Shown piece by piece: positions 6,324 to 11,009 of a stretch of DNA of 11,009 nucleotides. Where the stretch lies: contig CALBZH010000573.1 in assembly GCA_937889795.1 (NCBI GenBank), positions 1 through 11,009 of the forward strand, given 5' to 3'. The number at the start of each line of letters is the position of its first letter. The first letter of the stretch is position 1. This stretch comes from an uncultured Syntrophobacteraceae bacterium. GTDB lineage: Bacteria > Desulfobacterota > Syntrophobacteria > Syntrophobacterales > Syntrophobacteraceae. A program made the position numbers and the translations under genes. Under the pieces are notes generated by a model that worked only from the letters and a program-made list of their open reading frames with translations, had not been told where the DNA came from and made no database searches.

Positions 6324-7430
6324 ATGCCGAGACAAGAGATCGATCTCCCCCACCGGTTGGAGTACCTGTCCATCCTGGACGAAAACGGGCAGGTGGATAC
6401 GAGCCTGGAGCCCGACATCCCGGCGGAGCTGCTTCTAAAGCTGCACCGGGCAATGGTCCTTGGCCGCAGATTCGATGAGCGGATGCTCACCCTCCAGCGG
6501 CAGGGGCGCATTGGGACCTTCGCTCCCATCAAAGGACAGGAGGCATCCCAGATCGGGGCTGTTGCCGTCCTGAGCTCCCAGGACTGGCTGGTGCCCGCAT
6601 TTCGGGAGACGGCCGCCGAGATTTGGCGCGGAAAGCCCATGGAAAACGTCCTCCTCCTGTTCAGCGGTTACAACGAAGGGGGGCAGATCGATGATGCGCT
6701 GAGGAATCTCCCCATCGCCATCCCAGTGGGCAGCCAGCCCCTGCACGCCGTGGGATTGGGCTATGGAATCAAATACCACAAGAAGCAGGAGGTCGTGATG
6801 ACCTTTTTCGGAGACGGGGCAACCTCCGAAGGGGACGTTCACGAGGCTCTCAACTTTGCGGGTGTGTTCCAGGTCCCCGTCATCTTTGTCTGCCAGAACA
6901 ACCATTGGGCTATTTCCATTCCTCGAGGCAAACAGACTCGAGCCAAGACGCTCGCTCAGAAGGCCCTCGGCTACGGCATCCCGGGAATGGCTGTCGACGG
7001 CAATGACATCCTTGCAATGGTTGCCGCCGCCAAGGAGGCCGTCGAGCGGGCACGGTCTGGGGGTGGACCGACCTTCATCGAGGCCATCACCTATCGCATG
7101 TCGGTGCACACCACTGCGGACGACCCCAAACGCTACCGCACGGACGAGGAAGTGCAGGAGTGGGTGAAGCGCGATCCCATCGTTCGCTTCGAAACGTACC
7201 TCGGGAGCAAAGGCCTTTTGACGGAAGAAGCGGCCAAGGCAGTGGACGAGGAGGTGAGGGCTGAGGTCAAGGCCGCGGAAGAACGATGGGCCAAGCGCAT
7301 CGAGGGTCCTCTCGACCCCATCACCATGTTCGACGGGGCCTTTGCGGAGCTCCCGCCTCATCTGGTTTCCCAGCGGGAGGAGCTGAAGCGCGAGCTCGAG
7401 GCACAGAAACGGGAGGCGCACCATGGCTAA
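6324..7430 (+). CDS. 2-oxoacid dehydrogenase complex E1 component, alpha subunit
   Basis: This is the thiamine-diphosphate subunit that, with E1beta, decarboxylates a 2-oxoacid and transfers the acyl group to E2 lipoate. It is 368 aa, normal for the heterotetrameric pyruvate/branched-chain E1alpha. The ThDP/Mg motif runs from GDG at 163-165 to NN at 192-193. IKGQEASQIGA (69-79) and FRETAAEIW (93-101) line the expected substrate side. The loop with His261 (MSVHTTADDPKRYR) matches the conserved loop near the active site. Overall it resembles Gram-positive PdhA-like sequences, but the positions where I recall YRDVPQIIW and GHFHGNQI in Bacillus PdhA read FRETAAEIW and GYNEGGQI here, so specificity for pyruvate cannot be assumed. 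AAAGGA lies 8 nt before the ATG. The stop overlaps the E1beta start by 8 nt, indicating coupled translation of the two subunits. Confidence 0.93.
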   Translation: MPRQEIDLPHRLEYLSILDENGQVDTSLEPDIPAELLLKLHRAMVLGRRFDERMLTLQRQGRIGTFAPIKGQEASQIGAVAVLSSQDWLVPAFRETAAEIWRGKPMENVLLLFSGYNEGGQIDDALRNLPIAIPVGSQPLHAVGLGYGIKYHKKQEVVMTFFGDGATSEGDVHEALNFAGVFQVPVIFVCQNNHWAISIPRGKQTRAKTLAQKALGYGIPGMAVDGNDILAMVAAAKEAVERARSGGGPTFIEAITYRMSVHTTADDPKRYRTDEEVQEWVKRDPIVRFETYLGSKGLLTEEAAKAVDEEVRAEVKAAEERWAKRIEGPLDPITMFDGAFAELPPHLVSQREELKRELEAQKREAHHG

Positions 7431-8403
7431 GATGACGATGGTTCAAGCGCTGAACTTGGCCCTCCGGCAGGAGATGGCGAAAGACGAGCGCGTGATCGTG
7501 CTTGGGGAGGATGTCGGGCTTGACGGTGGCGTGTTCCGAGTGACGGAGGGCCTCATCCAGGAATTCGGCGAGGAGCGCGTGATCGATACCCCGCTTGCCG
7601 AATCGGGGATCGCCGGCATGTCCATCGGCATGGCGGTCTACGGGCTCCGCCCCGTCTGTGAAATGCAGTTCTCCGGCTTCAGCTACTACGCGCTGCACCA
7701 GATGGAAGCCCACGCCGCCCGGCTGCGCTGGCGGTCCGGCGGCCGCTTCTCGGTGCCCATGGTCCTGCGATGCCCTTACGGAGGCGGCGTCCGGGCGTTG
7801 GAGCACCATTCCGAAAGCCGAGAAATCTACTGGGCCCACACACCGGGCCTCAAAATGGTCATCCCCTCGACCCCGCGCAATGCGCGAGCACTCCTGGTGA
7901 GTGCCATCCGGGATCCGGATCCTGTGGTTTTCTATGAGCCCAAAGCTTCTTACCGAGCATTCCGTGAGGAGGTCCCCGAAGAGGAAGAAACCTTTCCCCT
8001 CGGCACTTCGGTAGTCGCCCGGGAAGGGAAGGACGTGACGATCATCACCTACGGCGCCATGCTTCGCCCCACACTGGAAGCCGCCGAGCAGCTCAAGGAA
8101 AAGGACGGCATCGAGGCTGAAGTCATTGACCTGCTGACCCTCATGCCTCTGGACGACGCGCTTTTCACCGCATCCGCCCGTAAAACGGGGCGCGTCGTCG
8201 TTGTCCACGAGGCCCCCCGAACCTACGGCGCCGGTGCCGAGCTCGTTGCCCGCCTCGTCGAGAAGTCGTTCCTGTACCTGGAGGCGCCTGTCAAGCGCGT
8301 CACGGGGTTCGACATCGTGATCCCGCTCTACCAGCGCGAAATGGAGTATCTGCCAGGGGTTTTCAGAATTGCGGAAGCGGTCCGGGAGACGCTCCGGTTC
8401 TAG
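7423..8403 (+). CDS. 2-oxoacid dehydrogenase complex E1 component, beta subunit
   Basis: This 326-aa partner of E1alpha completes the active site at the subunit interface. The N-terminal Pyr-type domain begins MVQALNLALRQEM and includes LGEDVG (27-32) and the ThDP-activating Glu60 in PLAESGIAGM. LEHHSES (126-132) contains the active-site His (His128 or His129), followed by WAHTPGLKMVIPSTP. The C-terminal transketolase domain (about 195-320) has VTIITYGAM, RVVVVHEAP and a terminal EYLPGVFRIAEAV. GGGAGG lies 6 nt before the ATG, inside the 3' end of the E1alpha gene. PYGGGVRALEHHSES and the IPSTP segment resemble Bacillus PdhB more than animal BCKDH, but the family as a whole includes pyruvate, branched-chain, acetoin and uncharacterised substrates. 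Confidence 0.93.
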   Translation: MAKMTMVQALNLALRQEMAKDERVIVLGEDVGLDGGVFRVTEGLIQEFGEERVIDTPLAESGIAGMSIGMAVYGLRPVCEMQFSGFSYYALHQMEAHAARLRWRSGGRFSVPMVLRCPYGGGVRALEHHSESREIYWAHTPGLKMVIPSTPRNARALLVSAIRDPDPVVFYEPKASYRAFREEVPEEEETFPLGTSVVAREGKDVTIITYGAMLRPTLEAAEQLKEKDGIEAEVIDLLTLMPLDDALFTASARKTGRVVVVHEAPRTYGAGAELVARLVEKSFLYLEAPVKRVTGFDIVIPLYQREMEYLPGVFRIAEAVRETLRF

Positions 8404-8438
8404 GATTGCACGACACAAGTCACCATTCGTGCGGTCTT

Positions 8439-8545
8439 GATGCTAGATGCTGGATGCCAGACGCCGGATGACGAGACCCCTTTCGATCTCGCATTTGGTT
8501 TTGTCTGGCATCCGGAATCCAGCATCAGGGATCTGGCATCTGAAG
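8439..8545. repeat. Heptamer-based inverted repeat between E1beta and E2
   Basis: The left arm (8439-8473) is five head-to-tail 7-mers of consensus GATGCYR. The right arm (8504-8545) contains five more of the same heptamer on the opposite strand, e.g. TGCTGGA and TGCCAGA read from the minus strand. Across 8437-8461 and 8504-8528 the arms pair at 21 of 25 positions. Between them a small CGAGA/TCTCG hairpin (8472-8476 with 8487-8491) is followed by a T-rich stretch. The 156-nt gap holds no gene, while all other junctions in this operon are overlapping or under 40 nt. The structure looks like a dispersed, REP/MITE-like repeat or a structured RNA leader of the E2 gene. It is not a CRISPR, because there are no spacers. 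Confidence 0.75.
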
Positions 8546-8559
8546 AATGAGGAGGCGGT

Positions 8560-9927
8560 ATGTCGGTTGAATTCAAGCTCCCCGATCTGGGGGAGGGGAT
8601 CCATGAAGGTGAGATCATTGACATTTTGGTATCCGTCGGGGATCCCGTGGAAGATGGCCAGCCCGTTCTCGTGGTTGAAACGGACAAAGCCACGACGGAG
8701 GTGCCCGCACCGGTCACGGGCACCGTTGAGGCTATCAACGTCCGCCCGGGCGACCAGGTGAAAGTCGGGCAGGTCCTCATGGTCTTCACGGAGAAGGGCG
8801 CTCCAGCGGCGCCAAAACCGCCCTCCCTCGAAGCCGAAAAACCCCCTGCTCCCTCGATACCGGTGTCTTCCCCGGAAAAGGCACCGGATGCGGCCGTGGC
8901 GCAAGCTCCTTCTCCGGCGACCGCCCCCTCAAGCGGCCCGGTTCCCGCGGCTCCCTCCACGCGTCGTCTGGCCCGGGAGCTTGGAGTGGACATTCGCTTG
9001 GTGACCGCAACCGGCCCTGGAGGTCGCGTCACACCGGAAGACGTTCGAGCCTTTGCACAGCAGGACCGCAGGATCGAGATACCTCTCGGGCTCGAGCCTG
9101 CCGTGACAGCGCCGACCGAAGAAGAGGTCGTCGTTTTGACGCCGCTTGCCGGGGTAGGCTCGCCCATGGCGGAGCCCGGCTCCGAGGTGGGACCGCTCAT
9201 GGATTTTGCCCGCTGGGGCTCGGTGGAGCGAACGCCACTGCGGTCAGTTCGTCGGGCGACCGCACGTCACATGGCTCTCGCCTGGTCCCAAATCCCACAC
9301 GTGGTCCACCAGGATGCGGCGGACATCACCGACTTGGAGGCGCTGCGGCAGCGACAGAAGGACTTCATTGCCGCTCAGGGTGGGGTGCTGAGCCTCACCG
9401 TCTTCGTGCTCAAGGCGGCAGTCGCGGCACTCAAGGAATTCCCCCGCTTCAATGCGAGCCTGGATGTGACCACCGAGGAGATCGTCCTCAAGCGCTACTA
9501 TCACATCGGAGTGGCCGTCGACACGGACCGGGGGCTCATCGTGCCAATCATCCGTGACGTCGACCAGAAGAACATTCTGGATCTGGCCATCGACCTGAAA
9601 AACGTTGCGGAACGGACGAGGGAGGGAAAAGCGGGGAGAGACGACCTTCTCGGAGGCTCCTTCACCATCACGAACATCGGCCCATTGGGAGGCACGGCCT
9701 TCAGCCCGATCATCAATTTTCCGCAGGCAGCCATCTTGGGGCTAGCCCAAGCCCGATGGCAGCCAGTCGTGAAGGGGGACGCGGATAGGAGGGAGGTCGT
9801 GCCGCGACTCATGCTGCCGCTCATCCTGGCCTTCGACCACCGGGTGAATGACGGGGCCGATGCTGCGCGCTTCCTCAATCGCCTCAAGGAGATCCTGGAA
9901 GATCCTCAGAAGTTTATTTTGATATGA
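8560..9927 (+). CDS. 2-oxoacid dehydrogenase complex E2 component (dihydrolipoyl acyltransferase)
   Basis: This 455-aa core protein accepts the acyl group from E1 on lipoate and passes it to CoA. There is one N-terminal lipoyl domain (1-80) with lipoyl-Lys43 in ETDKATTEV. An Ala/Pro-rich flexible linker (81-130) follows, then the peripheral-subunit-binding domain (about 131-168, [23 protein letters not shown]). A second linker with an acidic stretch leads to the CAT-like catalytic domain from about 222. Catalytic His427 and Asp431 lie in HRVNDG, where most relatives have Ile or Val in place of Asn430. [12 protein letters not shown] (367-378) and [10 protein letters not shown] (385-394) are standard. 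A very strong ribosome site, GAGGAGG, ends 4 nt before the ATG, which fits independent translation after the repeat-filled gap. The E3 gene starts 37 nt downstream. The acyl specificity (acetyl, branched-chain, glutaryl) cannot be read from motifs. Confidence 0.93.
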   Translation: MSVEFKLPDLGEGIHEGEIIDILVSVGDPVEDGQPVLVVETDKATTEVPAPVTGTVEAINVRPGDQVKVGQVLMVFTEKGAPAAPKPPSLEAEKPPAPSIPVSSPEKAPDAAVAQAPSPATAPSSGPVPAAPSTRRLARELGVDIRLVTATGPGGRVTPEDVRAFAQQDRRIEIPLGLEPAVTAPTEEEVVVLTPLAGVGSPMAEPGSEVGPLMDFARWGSVERTPLRSVRRATARHMALAWSQIPHVVHQDAADITDLEALRQRQKDFIAAQGGVLSLTVFVLKAAVAALKEFPRFNASLDVTTEEIVLKRYYHIGVAVDTDRGLIVPIIRDVDQKNILDLAIDLKNVAERTREGKAGRDDLLGGSFTITNIGPLGGTAFSPIINFPQAAILGLAQARWQPVVKGDADRREVVPRLMLPLILAFDHRVNDGADAARFLNRLKEILEDPQKFILI

Positions 9928-9964
9928 TGATGGCGATGATCGCGCTTCGGGAGACGAATCCACC

Positions 9965-11009
9965 ATGGTAATGGGCGAGCTCACTCAAGAAACGGATGTC
10001 CTGGTGCTGGGAGGTGGCCCCGGGGGCTACGCGGCCGCTTTTCGCGCGGCGGATCTCGGGATGGATGTGACGGTGCTCGATGCCGAAGGGCGGCTGGGAG
10101 GGGTCTGCCTGTTTCGGGGCTGCATCCCGTCCAAGACACTCCTCCACGTGACGGAGCTTCTGCACGACGCAAAGCAGGCTCAGGAGATGGGGCTTACCTT
10201 CGGAGCGCCACAGCTGGACCTGGAGCAGCTTCGTCGCTGGAAGAGCCAGGTTATCGAAAAACTCGCCGGAGGCTTGTCGGACCTTGCGAAGAAGCGCGGC
10301 GTGCAAGTGATCAAGGGTCGCGGGGTCTTTGAGAGCTCCAATCTCGTGCGGGTGGCCGGAGGGGAGGTCTCCCATTTCAAGTTCCGGCACGCCATCGTCG
10401 CGACGGGATCCCAGGCTGCGCCGCTTCCCGGTGGCGAGCTCAAGGCCGGCGGACGGATCATGGGATCCTCTGGCGCCCTGGCTCTTGCCGAGATTCCCGA
10501 GAAGCTCCTGGTGGTCGGGGCTGGTTATGTGGGTATGGAGCTCGGGTCCGTTTACGGGGCGCTCGGAAGCGAAGTGACGGTCGTGGAGGTCGGGAGCCGG
10601 ATCATGGCAGGCGCGGACACTGACCTTGTCCAGCCCGTTGCACGCCAGCTGGCAGGGCTGTTCAAGGCCATCCACCTGAACACCCGCGTCACGTCCCTCG
10701 TCGAGGAAGGCAGCCAGGTACACGCCACCTTCGAGGGCAAGGAAAGCTTGCCGCCGGCAGCGTTTGACCGCGCACTTATCGCGATCGGGCGGCACCCGAA
10801 CAGCAAGGGCATCGGTCTCGAAAACACTCAGGTCAAAACCGACGAGCGAGGGTTTATCGTGGTGGATGACCAACGCCGGACAGCGGACCCGCATATTTTC
10901 GCAATCGGGGACGTGATCGGCGGTGTTATGCTGGCCCACAAGGCCATGCACGAGGGAAAGGTCGCCGCTGAGGTGATCGCTGGTCAGCCCGCCGCTTTTG
11001 ACTTCCAGG
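9965..11009 (+). CDS. lpdA: Dihydrolipoyl dehydrogenase (E3), C-terminally incomplete
   Basis: This FAD disulfide reductase reoxidises E2 dihydrolipoate with NAD+. The frame stays open for 348 codons to the window end. The FAD Rossmann motif LGGGPGG is at 15-21, the redox disulfide Cys48/Cys53 in [17 protein letters not shown] at 146-149, the NAD-binding GAGYVG at 185-190, and the second FAD motif [10 protein letters not shown] at 311-320 with LAHKAMHEG at 323-331. The C-terminal dimerisation domain with the catalytic His-Glu pair (usually about 120 more residues) is cut off by the window edge. The disulfide loop reads C-L-F-R-G-C where many E3 proteins have C-L-N-V-G-C; an aromatic-Arg form is known in other E3 lineages. 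The start at 9965 has GGGAG 11 nt upstream; ATG 9971 is also possible. The gene lies 37 nt after E2 and completes the E1-E2-E3 operon. Confidence 0.93.
   Translation, partial: MVMGELTQETDVLVLGGGPGGYAAAFRAADLGMDVTVLDAEGRLGGVCLFRGCIPSKTLLHVTELLHDAKQAQEMGLTFGAPQLDLEQLRRWKSQVIEKLAGGLSDLAKKRGVQVIKGRGVFESSNLVRVAGGEVSHFKFRHAIVATGSQAAPLPGGELKAGGRIMGSSGALALAEIPEKLLVVGAGYVGMELGSVYGALGSEVTVVEVGSRIMAGADTDLVQPVARQLAGLFKAIHLNTRVTSLVEEGSQVHATFEGKESLPPAAFDRALIAIGRHPNSKGIGLENTQVKTDERGFIVVDDQRRTADPHIFAIGDVIGGVMLAHKAMHEGKVAAEVIAGQPAAFDFQ

Noticed and set aside
6435..7424. 329-codon minus-strand frame over E1alpha
   Set aside because: Antisense shadow; the opposite strand contains the full ThDP-binding motif.
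7321..8418. 365-codon minus-strand frame over E1beta
   Set aside because: Antisense shadow of a strongly conserved gene; His/Arg/Gly-rich translation without family features.
8439..8545. Repeat array considered as a CRISPR
   Set aside because: The 7-nt units are contiguous with no spacers, and the arms are in opposite orientation.
9914..10951. 345-codon open frame on the minus strand over the E3 gene
   Set aside because: The translation has no recognisable fold, and the plus strand carries unmistakable E3 motifs throughout. High GC makes long antisense frames common.

Overview
The window is about 62% GC bacterial DNA. It is probably one end of a metagenomic assembly contig, because bases 1-46 are a sequencing adapter and not genome. 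A beta-lactamase with a signal peptide points to a Gram-negative cell envelope. The aldehyde:ferredoxin oxidoreductase tail next to a glutaryl-CoA dehydrogenase points to an organism with anaerobic or ferredoxin-linked metabolism (Desulfobacterota, NC10, Nitrospirota or similar). I cannot place the phylum from this sequence alone.

Layout. 48-206 (+): 3' end of an AOR-family tungsten/molybdenum enzyme, followed by a strong hairpin at 239-275. 398-1573 (+): glutaryl-CoA dehydrogenase. 1646-6198 (-): six tightly packed genes. Read in the direction of transcription these are a class D beta-lactamase, a small helix-hairpin-helix (Cdd1-like) protein, a class III aminotransferase, a HicB antitoxin, a HicA toxin and an ALDH7-family alpha-aminoadipate semialdehyde dehydrogenase. 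6199-6323: divergent intergenic region with a plausible sigma70 promoter and an imperfect palindrome. 6324-11009 (+): E1alpha, E1beta, E2 and the start of E3 of a 2-oxoacid dehydrogenase complex. A heptamer-based inverted repeat lies between E1beta and E2.

How the genes fit. The aminotransferase, the ALDH7 enzyme, the 2-oxoacid dehydrogenase complex and glutaryl-CoA dehydrogenase can be lined up as one route: lysine -> aminoadipate semialdehyde/piperideine-6-carboxylate -> 2-aminoadipate -> 2-oxoadipate -> glutaryl-CoA -> crotonyl-CoA. If so, the oxoadipate step would use a heterotetrameric E1alpha/beta (pyruvate/branched-chain type) complex, not the homodimeric OGDH/DHTKD1-type E1 known for that reaction. 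This is the most interesting hypothesis here. It rests on gene neighbourhood; the ordinary alternative is a pyruvate or branched-chain complex that happens to be adjacent. The hicBA module and the beta-lactamase are apparent passengers in the lysine-type operon, and the hicBA stretch is lower in GC than its surroundings.
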